Positions 20,103-32,728 of a stretch of DNA of 64,000 nucleotides are shown here, in pieces. The notes below the pieces were generated by a model. The model saw only the letters and a list, made by a program, of their open reading frames with translations. It ran no database searches and was not told the origin of the DNA. The DNA is taken from NCBI GenBank assembly GCA_025769875.1, contig JAGFNK010000087.1, positions 80,029 to 144,028 of the forward strand. The letters are read 5' to 3'. The position numbers were made by a program, and so were the translations under genes. Source of the stretch: Russula earlei (taxonomy: Eukaryota; Basidiomycota; Agaricomycetes; Russulales; Russulaceae). The first letter of the stretch is position 1, and the number at the start of each line of letters is the position of its first letter.

Positions 20103-22733
20103 TCATGCGAAGAGGCTTGCGACGACGATTTGCATTTTACCGTCACGAATTGCCTGCACAGAACGTCAGTCTTCTTTTATCACCTTGGTCAATATCTGCG
20201 CATCGTACCTCATAAATCAATGATATATTTTGGCCTAGAGTTACGTCCTCAACGCCGAGGCCGTTGGCAAAGACACTCTCGTTTTCCGAACCGTGCATAC
20301 GGATACCAAGACCCACACGAATAAATTCGTAAATAGGCCGCGTCCTTGTCAGATAGTTGCTCGCCGGTGCTGGCCCACGAGCTCCTGACAAGTACTCTGT
20401 TCGGAGCGACACAAGAAGGGACGTTGCACGTGACGCAACTGAGCTGCGGAAAGCGGGGATCGCGGAGAGAGCGGAAACATCGGCGGAGGGGTGGGTGGTG
20501 AAAGAGTCCACTAGAATAGACACAGAAGCAGCAGCTACTTGCGTCATACGTGGGGCAGCATCCATCGTGGTAGTCGAGTCCAGCGTCCGTAGCATGCTCT
20601 TGAGAATATCCTGAGAGATAGTTTTATGGTCACTCAATTTCTCGCCGAAATGCGCGAACAGTTCCTCTTCGACAATGCGAGCGAATGCGCGATTAAAGTC
20701 CGCTTGGAGAGCACGGATATCGAAAGCTTGACACAAGAGGTATAGATAGCTTGCAGTCAGCATAGAAAGCACTTCAAGCGCATTGATAGTGGCACGTGCG
20801 GAGATCAGAGCTAGGGAACTTTTACTCGATGATAAGCGTACAGCAATACAAGGTGCTCAGGAGACACTCACTTGACAGCTTGATTATGCATTTCCGCGGA
20901 CTGGATGTGTGTTGATACAGGGCTTGCTAGGTAACCCAACTCGCTGACATACGCCGCAACGGCGATATCGATACCCTTCCCATGATAGTTCAGAGACGGA
21001 TCAGTTGCTGCAAGCGACGGCGGGAGACCACGGTTCATGGTAGGGTTGACCAGTTCAGTTGACTGAGAAAACAACAACTTGCCGATATGATGCAGGGCAA
21101 GTCGTGTTTTTTCCATCGCATTCGTAACGGCCATAGCTTGAAAATTTCCTCCATGGTGGACCTCATTCGTCTCTGCGTCGATGAGGGGATTATCAGTTGC
21201 TACAATGCATCGATGAGAACCATCACGAGATAACGTCACGTTCGATTTACACGTACTCGAATTACACTCGATCGAGACGCTGTTTAAAGCGGCAAGGATA
21301 TCTTCAATTTGGGGGCCCAGGAATTGCGGTGCCGTTCGGAGGGGGTAACGATCCTGGCGGAGCTCACCCTGGTCTTGATCAATGGTGACCTCCTTCTCGT
21401 CACCGACGGCAAAATGGCTGTCTTGGAGTAAGTTCCAAATGGTGTGCGCGGCTTCGATCTGCCAATCACCATCCATGAGGATTGCTCCGATAAATCATGT
21501 AAACTAACTGAGAACACACCTGTCCCGGATGAGGGCGAGCAACCTCATGGATGAACGGTGCGTAATTCCCACGGACGCCAAGCAATGCCTCTGTCCCCAT
21601 CGCCGTGCAAACTTGCGCTAGCAGCGTAAGATGGACGGCCTCATTGAGTGCGAGCCCGGCTACAGACGCGGAGAACGCCGTGCCATTGAGAATCCCTAAA
21701 TGCTCCTTAGCACCGAGTTCGATGGGCTCCAAGCCATGGCTGGCCAGCGCCTGGCGACATGAAACCATACGGCGCGCGCCAAATGCAACTGGACCATCAA
21801 AGACCCTAATTGCCGGGTTCCCAATAAGAGTGCCCGCAACGTAAGAAAGCGGCGATAAATCTGTGCATTGCGTGAGCTGTCGGCTCTCTGGACAAAAGCT
21901 AAAACGGTATACCTCCTGAGGCAGAGATACTTCCGCGGAGCGGTACTACGGGCGTGATGTTGGCACGAAGGAGGGCAACCATCTTTTCGATGAGTTCCCA
22001 TCGGACTCCAGAGTGGCCACGGATCAAAGAATTGACGCGGACAAGGATAGCCCCACGAACCCAAGACTCTGGCATGCTTGTGGATGCAAGTGGGTCTGAA
22101 AGAGGGAGAGAAGGGAGGACATCTGTAGATGACGGCAAGACGCCCGAATGCTGGTGTTGCAGAAGTGCGGTACCAAGAGCCAATGTGTCAGCTCGTACGA
22201 GTATCGGCTTGTGCAAGGAAGGTATGATGAATCACAGGCCGGATGATGACATTCGTGGGAAGGGGCCTACCGCTACCGCCGAAACCAGTGCTGACGCCAT
22301 ATACACTTTGCGATGATTCAACCTTACCCACGATGACATCACGCGACTTTTGAACGCGGGTCCTTATGTCGTGGGAGTCGTTCAAAAGTACGTGTGTATT
22401 GTGTCTTGCAGCGGCGACGAGAGCGGAAATGGAAAGGTTATAACCATCGATAACAACAGCCTTGCCATGCCTACAAATGCGAGTAATCAGACGTGGCATA
22501 TGTGACGAGAGGCACGAGCTAGCATACTTGTAGCCCTCGAGTTCGTGAAACTGCTCAAGGAACCTAGAGAGTAGAGCTGAGCGGCCAGGTCGTGGGGGGA
22601 TGTACGTAAAGGGAGATGCAGAGAATCCGTTGGAATAGGGAGAAGACGTCTTGAGAGAAGAGGGAAGCTGAGTAATGCCATCAGCGACCTTGCGCAAGCC
22701 ATTGACGCGGGGCTCGGTAGAAAGGATGGTCAT
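20103..22733 (-). CDS. PAL: Phenylalanine ammonia-lyase, with one-nucleotide frame displacement at a UGA
   Basis: Converts L-Phe to trans-cinnamate and ammonia. Six exons: 22733-22271, 22207-21913, 21860-21520, 21458-20872, 20818-20209, 20153-20103. The last exon was found by homology: splicing after SLIYE gives [16 protein letters not shown] and a stop. Key residues are Y98 in [11 protein letters not shown]145 in YGVSTGFGG, and the Ala-Ser-Gly that forms the MIO cofactor, split from [10 protein letters not shown] by intron 2. [14 protein letters not shown] and HGGNFQA follow. Exon 2 opens ADTRTS and then meets UGA at 22190-22188; skipping its U gives [13 protein letters not shown], which fits the family with no gap. 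Exons total 2,347 nt, three times 782 plus one. An alternative acceptor at 22192/22191 gives an open 776-codon frame but deletes the conserved TRT. N-terminus and length (about 780) suit fungal PAL. Confidence 0.93.
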
Positions 22734-25000
22734 TATAGGGAGCTGTAGAGAGGGAGGGAAACTGGTGGGGCCAAAGGTGGGCTGGCTGTTTGCATGTAGA
22801 AAGGAATGGAGCTTTATAACGGCGTATCGAACGAATGTAGGAGGAATTAATCGTGCGCCTGCGCCAACGTCTAGGCGGAGAGCGGAGAATGAAGGGAAGC
22901 CGTGACTCTGATGGTGAGTTCCCTCCCCACGCTCATCTCAGATCGCTCCGGCGGTCAGCCCTGGACGAGGTCATCGTCGCCCCAAAAGAAAAGATCCGGC
23001 CGAGTGTTGAGCAACGAAACGACTGGACAATCCCTCTTTCGCAATTTGCTTTTTTTTCTCTGCACTCAACTCAACTCGCCAGTTGAGATCTCATTCCGAG
23101 CATTATATAATCTCGGCGCACCGATTGCACACAGGAATCGGAGATGCTGACATCAGCTGCCGACAACCAGCCGGCGTGTATGACGGTCTTTTTCTTTGCC
23201 CATAATTAATAACATAACATAACACCCACTGGAGCATCAATACCCCCTCAGGGACTCGGGCTTTTTCTGCGACCCGCGTTCACATACATTTTCATGCCCG
23301 AAGCATCGCAATCGCTGGAAAACCGCACACCGATGTTCGCAACGTGTCTGACAGCTCTTTGATCATGTTGCATGTAGCGCCACAAACACTGCTTTTTCAA
23401 GCCGCATGTTTTCCGTCTTACTCCCTCACATGCTTCAGTCCAACTGTAAGGTTTCCAGTGTTCATATCACAGAGGCGCCGGTCAGCGCTATGCTGATGAC
23501 ACCCTGCCTTGCTGACGACCTGTCAAGTAACTCTTGTAACGTCCGGAGTTGTTTATACTCAGGGCTCTGCGGATATATCAGCACCACAGGGGTTTTTCTC
23601 TTATATTACCTGCGTTACCACCACCCCCTTGAGTGTTGTTCCGTCTACATCTTAACAAGGGTACACCCGCCGGCCCAAAAAGATCGTTTGGGGTACCTCC
23701 GTGCCAGTGCCAGAGCGATTCGAATCCACGCAACAAGGTTTCTGGTCGGTCGATTGACTAGAAGTAGAAGACCCTGTGTGGCTGAGGATGGAGACCGAAA
23801 TGTCAAGCTTCAAGCTTCAAGGGACGTTCACAAACACGAATCCCGCTCCATGTCAATACCCTCAGAAGGAAACCTACATGTCTCCAGTAGCAAATTGCTA
23901 CTAGCAATCTGGGCTTGGGACAATCGTCAACTCGATTTCCCTCTCCGGTCACCCGTCTTGCGGCGGATCATGGGAAGCTCATGTCACCATTGAGTTTGTC
24001 TACATCCTTCCGCCCCTTTCTGTCTACATGGTCAACTGTTAGTGTAGTCCCCTTCATATTGCGACTGTGATTGCAATTCTACAACACCTTACGCCACGGC
24101 AACTGATAAACATGTACAATTAAAATATTTTCTCTGCATATCTTCAAGGGGAAATGGGTACGTAGATGATGGCATCCGGGTGAACTGTGGCGTTTTATGC
24201 TCCAGAGTTGCCAACAAGCCACGCAGGTGAGGGCGATATCTCAGCTGCTTGTGAATTACTTCCGACCGCGGTGAGCGCCGTTATTACTATAGCTCTGCAT
24301 ACTGGCTGAACCAGAGAACGGTCTGCCAGTGCTGTTTATTTACCTTCCATTATGCTCAGGACGGTCTGACTAGCTACAGACATCCGTCTCACTTGTTAAA
24401 TACTTTCAACCCTGAGTGAAAAGGTGAAAAGTCGTCTCTCTCATTGCACGGACCTGGCACCGACTCAGATCTCAAACTCAGGGAGAGTACGTAAGCAAAG
24501 AACCACCCGCCCTGAGGCCTGACTCCTGCCTAGTCTCACTCCTCCTATCCACACCCTCACCATCTCGGGCTCCAGTTCGGATCCAGACTTTTGGGAAATA
24601 TAAAAGAGGTGCATTCCCTCGATTGGAAAGACGGCAAGAACACATATGTACCTGCGCAAGGAACGGCAAGAGCGGAATTCAATCGATTACGGTTGAGATG
24701 CCAGCGGGCGCATACCACCGGGTCTTCGTACCGTAGGTATTCGGACGGATCTTGCTTGTTACATCATGGGCTCCTCAGTTATTACTGTTCCATCGGGCTC
24801 TGTCATCAGGTTCTGCGTACATGTCGTCCTTTGATGTTCTGCGCCCGGAAGGAGCATAGGTATATGTAGAGTCCTGACACCGCCGATATGCCGAGCGTAA
24901 AAGTGCGTTCACCAAAGAACAAGACTTGAGCATCAAGGCACATTCTATCACGCGCCCACTTGGTTGACATAGCTCGGAGGAGTATCCAGAAGTACCATGG
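22734..25000. other. Intergenic, no supported gene
   Basis: PAL promoter side followed by about 2 kb without a convincing gene. A 195-codon frame at 23406-23993 has no motif or hydrophobic pattern I can place, and I treat it as chance. Confidence 0.4.
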
Positions 25001-25017
25001 AAATGACCATAATCCTT

Positions 25018-25380
25018 TCATTGAGCGGCACAGATTCCATGGGGTTGGATGAAAAACAAGTCGGTGAACCGACTCTTCTGACAACCAGGGCAAATTCGAA
25101 TGAGGGCATTGTGCTCCCATGATGACAATTTACTCGTATCTCCAGAGACGTCGGCCAACGGTAACTCTAATTGTGCAATCAATGCGTAGTTTGGTCGGGT
25201 TGACGGTGGATCGTCTTGGCCGCGTGACATGCCAGATGGTCTGCATTTCGCTGGCTGTGGAAATGTATAAGCGAGTGCTGCAGTATTGTACAGCTCCGAG
25301 TCGTCACTGAGATTCTTTTGGTAATCGGATGAAACGTGGACCCGACCCGAAGTACTTCTATCCCATTGGAGTTCAAACAC
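25018..25380 (-). CDS. Doubtful short ORF
   Basis: A 120-codon frame downstream of FCF1 on the same strand. It contains CPGCQKSRF, but no recognisable domain, and no convincing start or flanking exons. It may be 3' flank of FCF1 or part of an unrecognised F-box-like gene. I do not recognise it. Confidence 0.15.
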   Translation of the reverse strand: MFELQWDRSTSGRVHVSSDYQKNLSDDSELYNTAALAYTFPQPAKCRPSGMSRGQDDPPSTRPNYALIAQLELPLADVSGDTSKLSSWEHNALIRICPGCQKSRFTDLFFIQPHGICAAQ

Positions 25381-25583
25381 CGAAACAAATCAAGGGTGCC
25401 TCCCATGAGTGTCGGACAACGCCAAGTTGAGACTAATCAGCGGTGATTAGGCGGGAAGAAACGAAATGATGCTGACACATACTTGGATAGATTCCAGGGT
25501 ACTTGTCAATCATATCCAAGAGTAGGCAGAGCCAGTATCATCGCTGGATAGCGCAGCTTACAACAATTAGGAAAGAGAAGATG

Positions 25584-26423
25584 CTATATTGAAGCGCCCT
25601 GGTCTGGCAGTCGCTCGATGGCATATCGCCTTCGTACGATATACATCAGCGGCACTCCAGGAATCTTGCGTATCCTTCGCCGGAGCTCGCGATCACAAGT
25701 AGCGACGATGAAACAACGATTAGCAGTGACTCGTTGCACAAGACAATCGTCAGCATAGGTCCCCGTGTGGGAGCATGGTAGGCGCTCAAAACGGGGATCC
25801 CGAGCAACACTGAATAAGAGTGAGCATGGATAAGAAAAACTTATGTGCGAAACGCACCGTAGAGCTAAGCGATAACGTTGACCAAGCTTTTCAAGCTCAG
25901 GCTATCACGCAATCCGTTACACATGGTATACCTGCACAGCATCGTGAGACAAGCAAAATGTGACACAAGGAGCACCGACATTTCGCATACAAGCAGTCCA
26001 TCATACCACCAACAAGCTCCAGCTTATTTTGGAGGCTGAAGTTAATGAAGTTGGTATCGATGAGAACACGATATGGTGGAACAAGAGCCGTGTTATGCGT
26101 TAGGAAAAGCGAAGATGCGATGGGAGCTCTGAGCCAATTTGAGATTAGTTGGAGAAGATTGGACTGGCTGGACGCACACGCGATGAACTGCCCTCTCCTT
26201 CTCTTCCTCTTCCTTTTTTTTCTGCTTCAATTGATTCTCTTTACTATCGGTAGGGAAAAGTTACCTGTCGTCTAGCGAGGTGGGAAGATTTTAAGACCTA
26301 CAGTCGAATGTCATTAGGGTTCAGCATGCGCTTGACAGTAGCAAACTTTCTTGTTTTCTTTGCTTTACCCTTGATAGAATTTCAAAAACCTATTCTGCTC
26401 AGTTCAGCGATACAACGCACCAT
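25584..26423 (-). CDS. FCF1: rRNA-processing PIN endonuclease FCF1/Utp24, with one-nucleotide frame displacement at a UGA
   Basis: FCF1/Utp24 is the nucleolar PIN-domain nuclease of the small-subunit processome that cuts pre-rRNA at early sites. Six exons: 26423-26421 (only the ATG), 26369-26302, 26243-26178, 26128-25980, 25931-25858, 25809-25584. The protein starts [16 protein letters not shown], then a Lys/Glu-rich helix, [15 protein letters not shown], the PIN Asp in [10 protein letters not shown] (D70), [29 protein letters not shown] with two more acidic residues, and [12 protein letters not shown]. In exon 5 the frame reads GTG ATA GCC and then UGA (25899-25897). Skipping the U continues [14 protein letters not shown] with exact family alignment. 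Total 586 nt, three times 195 plus one. The gene is essential and normally single-copy in yeast, so a dead copy would be surprising. A divergent promoter is shared with the next gene. Confidence 0.9.
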
Positions 26424-26632
26424 GATTACAACGGCAATTGACTTGGGACTCGAGCAAAGAAAAACAGGAAATTTGATGAAACTTGGTTTCGTCACATGTG
26501 GACGCGCATTCACGTGATCTGTGACACACACCGAGGCGGCGCCTCATCACTCGCTCTCCACCACAAGACAGGAACTCTCGCTTTTACACTAATCTTGCCT
26601 CTGTTCATCAACGAAACGCAACTGTCACCCCC
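26424..26632. promoter_or_regulatory. Divergent promoter FCF1 / large protein
   Basis: About 210 bp separate two oppositely transcribed starts. It contains the palindrome TCACGTGA at 26510-26517 (an E-box/Cbf1-type site). Function is inferred from position only. Confidence 0.45.
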
Positions 26633-29600
26633 ATGGGAGAAGCCCGAAACATTCCTCTCCGCTCACCGTCTTCCAAATTTACTGCTACAGCGAAGGCAGC
26701 TCAAGCGCGCGTTTCCCTCCGATCACCTCTTGTCAATCCCTACGACAGATTCACTCAGCCCGAATTCGACGCCTGGATCGGAGACATCACGAGCGCACTT
26801 AAGCGCGCTCTTGACCCTGAAATAGAGCCCGACGTCGACTCGCCTTCTCGTCATAGGAGCACTTGGAATACCGTTCCAGACAGCATTGGTGAAGGTTTCA
26901 GTGCCGAAGGGTGGGCTCAATCACCTGCGTCTTCCGGGGCACGCGATGAAGAAGAGAGCACTTTTGACGACTCTCTTTCTCGGATAGCGTCACGAAGGGC
27001 AAAGGGAAAGGCGCGCGATCCTCGCGAGGGACCGGGGCTTGGTCTCAAAGGTCAACCAATTGAATTACTGTCTGACTCCGAGGAAGAGGAGGTCGTTGAT
27101 AGCCTTGAGGTCGATACTGGCTTTTCAGAAGACGCAGACGATAGCGCTCGAGGGGGCAGCTCTGGTGAGACTGATCATGCCGAATCCGAGTTGGACGAAG
27201 ATACAGAGGCAAGCCCTGGTCGCCCAGGGACGAGCGCACAACACATCGTAGAATTTATGTCAGGTGAAGCACTGGCCGTCATCGAGACGTTTTTGTCCAC
27301 TCGGTTGCTGAAACATGCCATACAGTGGATGACAACGTACAGCTTTCTGGAAGTACCGGGGCATTGCATGACGGTGACGGAAACGACGTTTTCACAGTGC
27401 TTGGAAACAAGGTTGGTGCTGATGACGGTGCGTCTTCCGGCTCTATTTCCTCTCATCTATAGCCCGAACAATATTGTAGGATTTCCTGTCCCAAGCCAAA
27501 TTGCGGCCCCTTTCGATGTGGAGCTAGCTGATCCATGGGACGGACCGCGTACGTATGCTGAAGACTACTTTTCTGGAGGTGACCGGCTAGCACCCGGCCT
27601 CACACCCAATCACCTCACCCCTGTCGTTCTTACCCCACCTATCCTTACATCGACGTCACATGTTGCCCTGAAAACAGAAGCGCAAGAACTATTCCCTTTT
27701 CCAAGAAATCTACACTTAATCCCTTCATCGAAACAACCAGATTCAGCGAATGATAATGTTGTTGATGAATTACCTCCGTTCGGTCGTGCCGTGGCTCCCT
27801 TCGTCAACGACCAGCAAGTCAATCATGAACCGTCTGATGGGCTGTATCACGACAACGTCAAAGCAGCTGGTCTGTCTCTTCCTTTATTTGATAGTCATTA
27901 GATCTGAATGTTTGTAGGCGCTAATAACCATGCATTCGAAGACGTTGAAACCGAAGCAGGCGGGAGCACAGAGGTTATAAGCTCTACCAAGACAAAGCTT
28001 GTTAATAGGGAACCCTCCGCTTCGTACCCAACAAGGTCCAACCCGGGAGTCCAGGATCGAGGTGCCGGTCAGGAACACGAGATAATTTGGGTTCCACTCT
28101 CTGATGACGACACCGACTCCGACGGCGAAGAGGACGATGGAAAGTTCCTAGGTGCTCTACCTCTTGGGACCAGCGACCTTGATATTAGGGATGGCTGGCA
28201 CGCCGCTGGCCGACGCGAGGATCTCGATTTTACGTCTGAAGAGGACGAACTACAAGAGATAGCGTCCAGTCAGACCGCGGATGGTGTCACGAAGACCGCC
28301 TCCATAGCCCTTTCCCAATTACCTGAAGCAGAGAATCGCGACGTTCTCCACGGTGCGTGATATATTTCATATATGATAGCATCAAAACCACCCATTCATA
28401 TTCACTCATTCTTTCGGCCCAAAGCTCCGTTAGTGGACCCCCAGGTAACTCTCCTGGCCTCGACGTTTCAATTCATAGACGCAGATAGTTTCGGAGACCT
28501 TCCTTTATCATCCCCTCCCTCCGGAACCCCTTCGCCAGCGTCAAGTCAGCCGACCGCGGCATTTGAACTGCCGAAGCATTCGATAGAACAATTTATTGTG
28601 GATTTCGAGAAAGAAGCCACTGAGAAGCGCGGTCAGGCATCAGGGCCATCTAGTTCGCTTGCCAGACAATCTGAGACTGAAACAGCAAATACTTGGGCAT
28701 CTCGAGAGCTAGAAAATATCTTGTCGGGCGAGATATCCATTCCTGACGATGCACCACGCGTTTCAGGCCCTGCTTCGACAGGTCGCAGTACTTCCCCAGA
28801 GGCAGCAGCTTTCTCTGCCGACTATATTGTAGAGGGGGGCAAGTTACCTACAAAGGTTCTGCTTGATGATGATTTCGGCGATACGTGTTCGGTTTCCCCT
28901 CCAGATTTGAATGGGGTGATCGAGATGATTCGGCCGTATGAGGTAGAGGAGCCGAGTAATGGTCCCTTAACTGAAGTGGGTACAATACGTTGTGCATACG
29001 CTGAGAGCTAATAACGTGTAGGAACCGGAGATCACAATCGAAATCTCTGGCAATGATGATACGACAACTTCCCGGCAGATAATTTCATCAATTGAAAGCA
29101 CCGCCACTTCCATCATCTCAGAACAAAATTTGCACCCTGTATCCCCGAAGGGGGGATTGTCTTGTGCTATTGGACTACCAGCTAGTGAAGCTTTCCGAGC
29201 AGATGCTTCACTGACAATTCCAAACATCCCTGCACCGATTATTGCCGATCCTTCCGTCCCTGATCCCGTTCTAAGGGACTCATCACCCTCTACACCCGCT
29301 TTCACTGACCCTCCCTATGCGTCGGCATTTTTCATGATTCCTCCAGCTATCCTGAGAATGAATGATTTCCAGACAAACTCACAGACCAGCGGCCTATTCA
29401 CCCCTGCACAAAGAAGCGAGGGTGGCACATCGGTCCAATTAGAAGATGAGATGGCCGAAGCGTTGACCGACTCGCACAATGGAGCAGATAAGCGTTTGAC
29501 GACCGCCTCTATCAATTTACAAGCCAAGAATGACCCTCCGTCCATCGAGCGTCTCGTCACCCACCGCGAGCATGGTGTCGATGTCGAACATAGGGATGTC

Positions 29601-31618
29601 GCAAGCGTAGATGAGATTATCAAATCATCCACCGATCACCACTTAGGGGCTGGTTCTGTGGATGTAAATGAACAGGATGGCGTTTCGGTTTCTAGTGAAT
29701 CCCTTTCAGGGACCACGAGCCTCGTGAAGGATGATGAACATGCGGATGGAGAATCGGAGGCTGGCCCTAACTACTCTCATGGTCATGGTGCCAACGCCAA
29801 CAGTGCCCACCAGAATTGCACACATCGACCCGCAGAGGAAAGGAGCGAGGTCTTTCCTGGTACAGCAAATGATGATACCCATCCCCACATAATCGGCCCA
29901 CAGTTGGAAAGCCTTCCGATGGGGTGAGCTCAGCGGAGGCATTACTAGGAATTTCAGAGCTGACTTGCATCTCTTTCGCCCGTCTTGTCAGTGCGTCATC
30001 TCAAAAACAGGAGTCAGAAGCAGTAAGGAAACCCTCCTCAGCCCCAATTGCCGACGCCGCTACATTGCAAGGCACACCATTTGCGGAAAGCGGAGAGGCC
30101 GAAAATAAAAGAAATCTCACGGTCGTTGTGCAATCTGAAGTCAACACAAGAAATGGAAGGGAGCATCCAACTCAAGCCCCCAGGCGCAAAAGAAGAGATC
30201 CCAACCCTGGGCCGACTCGCATAACTCGATCCAAGTCTGGTTTTGGTGTAACGCGCCGGAGAAGAGACTCCGGTTCGTCTTCCCGTAGATGGTCGGCACC
30301 ATCAAAGAAGGCTCAGTCAGAAGTAGTCGATGCCAACATTGACGCGGATTCTGTCAACGATGGAGCCAGCGAGAATGCATCCGTGAGCTCAGGCACAAGC
30401 GCCGTGTATCGTCTACTTCGCGGAACGTCTCGCGCAGGATCTGTAGTTTCATCACTATCAGGAGACGCACCCTCACCTCCGACGTCAGGTGTTGGCAGAA
30501 TGGTACCTCTTATACACTCACACGGTTTCCACCATCATAACTGGCCTGTCCCACCATCTCTTGTGTCACCCACTCCATCGACCGACCCCCACAAAGGTAC
30601 ACGATCAGGGCAAACGAAGGCGAAATCCCCAACACCGACACTTGAACCTTCCACCCCGTCTTTAAATCGAGCCTCTAACACGAACTCTCCCGTGACACGC
30701 TCGAACTGTCGTTTCCATAAAGTAAGCTTGCCTCAAGGAGAGGACGGAGCACGAGCCCTCTTCGTTGTTCCTGGCTGCGCTCTCGGTGACGGCGGGCTCA
30801 TGGATGGCGAGGACATCAGAGACGAGGGCTTCTCAAGTCATGAAGATCACAAGCGTATGCTCCCTAATGTCGAGACTCTAGACCTGAGCCCCTACCTCGT
30901 TGGTGTCTTGCGGCAATTAGTAGGTGTCGATTTGCTCCGCGAACAACAAGAAATCTTCTACCTCCCAAGGGAAGAGGAGAAACCCAGGAAGCGTCACCAA
31001 ACAGGTGCACTGGAAAGCCTCCGACAATTTCGACCTCAATCCATTTCCAGCGGTGGCCCCCACGCTAGGGAACATTCTCCCCGACCATCTGAAATTTCGC
31101 AGGGTCGTGCAACGCCACCTCGATCAGCTTGGTCAGCCGTGAGCGGCTCTGTCCGGGAGGAAAGCGTGGTCCACAGCGAGGATGGGGATAGCACTGCCCT
31201 GAGCGACGCCGACAATGACGATGACCTTCAAGCTGCACCACCAGCAAAGCGGCTCAAATCATCGGCAGGAGAGATGGGTCCTCCCGAAAACACTTTGCCC
31301 GCTGGAGAATTGGGTGACTCTACCGTCCCAGAACATCCTCCCCCAGAAGAGGAGTCGACGGTTAGTAGCAGGCCTCCTACCGCACGGAGAAGTAAACGTA
31401 AACCTCTCAAATACGACGCAGCAGCATATAAACCGAGCGAGGACGATGAGAAGGACGATGAGCCGGTGGAAGGCAGAAAACGAAGGCGAAGTAGCGCACG
31501 CAAGACGACAAAGCGCAGTCGTACGATGGATGACGCCTCGGCTGGCGCTCCCAGAACTAAAAAGCCTCGTTTAGGAAGGGCTATTTCAGTGGCGGGTGCG
31601 GGGGCGGCGGGGTCTTAG
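26633..31618 (+). CDS. Large low-complexity protein with a conserved C-terminal block, family not recognised
   Basis: A multi-exon gene of about 1,500 codons. Supported introns include 27870-27917, 28353-28379, 28976-29021 and 29924-29991; one or two more lie in 27240-27485, where I could not fix the junctions. It opens MGEARNIPLRSP and a conserved-looking SPLVNPYDRFTQPEFDAWI, then acidic Ser/Asp/Glu tracts. The C-terminal part has an Arg/Ser-rich basic stretch (RRKRRDPNPGPTRITRSK), then RSNCRFHKVSLPQGE, FVVPGCALGD and LVGVLRQLVGVDLLREQQE. It ends in Lys/Arg-rich nuclear-localisation-like tracts. The Cys/His plus LVGVLRQLVGVDLL region looks like a domain I have seen in fungal proteins but cannot name. 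A nuclear protein is likely from the basic tail; no enzymatic motif is seen. Confidence 0.7.
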
Positions 31619-32728
31619 GAGGCACTGCTTACAACGGCGTTGATGTGTTGGGTCTGCTTACAGCGGTTTGGGCGTGTGTACGTTTTCTTATCGTAGTTCA
31701 CATTCGCGTGCATTATCATCACCTCGTTTGTCCATTTCTCGCCTCGAAAAGCGACGTTGCAGTCGGAGCGCCCGAGAAGGCATCGTCCTGATGTGACATC
31801 AGACTTTCAAGACAGGATTCTGAGCCGAGCGTATGTTGATTAGAACGTGGGTGTTGGTAACCACGATTCGGTGTATGTGTGCACGCGCTGATTAGTAAAG
31901 ACGGTCATTCAGTTACGCCGAGGAAACCCCGAAGCCCCTCGTCGGTTCGATCCTGAATCTACAAGGGGTGAAGTATGCCCAAGGGGTAAGACGTCGCTAT
32001 TGTAAACACTTGACACGCAAAGCCAGAATCCACGGCATGTATACCAGTACCAGTGAGGTACAAGGGGGTAATCCCCTATGATGCGCCACACGAACGAGGA
32101 CGTAGTGAAGCCCGTGAAGCCCTGGACGGGGGGGCGTCTATTGTCAGACGTCTGGCCACCCACTCATCACGCATCGTGCGCAGCGCGATCGCATCACAGG
32201 ACGAGCGACGACCTAGAACAGGGAAATTGAGGCACGGGTAGCTGCTCGCACCTTTGCGAGCTTCCAATAATAAAGATCCGTGGAGCATGGGGCACAGGAC
32301 CGTTTCTTCATGGGCCGCAAAGATGCTGTCAACAGCATCCGGGAGCCCAAGTGACGGGAGGTTTCGATCTGTCACCTACGAGACGTCATTAGAATGACCA
32401 GTCACCTTTGAGAGAGCACCGGCGCAATGAGAGGAACTAAACGCGTGGGTTCGGTTGAGGCAAAGGAGATGTTGAAATTGGACGAGGGTGATATGCTAAC
32501 TACCTACCTACGCGCCGTGGGGGCGTGTCTCGGGAAAACCCTGATTTAGGTGTTACCGTACAATGTGCCCTCAACGCCTTTTCTGCGCGTTCATATGCCT
32601 GCACGACACGCATCTACGGTCTTCATGTGGATTGCAGGATCCATGCCTTGGCCTGCTCCCCTAATTTCTCATGGTACAAGATGTCGCAAGTCGCATCCTG
32701 AGACACTTGCCTTCGAAGCATTCCACGA
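31619..32728. other. Intergenic, no supported gene
   Basis: Overlapping short frames on both strands around 31910-32375 without motifs. It probably holds the terminator of the large gene and the promoter of the TmpA-like gene. Confidence 0.4.

Noticed and set aside
22191..22270. Intron 1 of PAL ending at 22192 as the true splice form
   Set aside because: It opens the frame but deletes the TRT of the highly conserved ADTRT, whose codons are present at the 22207 acceptor; kept only as an alternative.
23406..23993. 195-codon ORF downstream of the PAL promoter side
   Set aside because: No motif, no plausible splice context, irregular composition; likely chance.
31919..31960. A GGTTCGATCC motif suggesting a tRNA T-loop
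   Set aside because: The flanking bases do not form a T-stem and no acceptor or anticodon arm can be drawn.
31909..32375. Overlapping ORFs on both strands before the TmpA-like gene
   Set aside because: No recognisable protein on either strand and no supporting splice sites.
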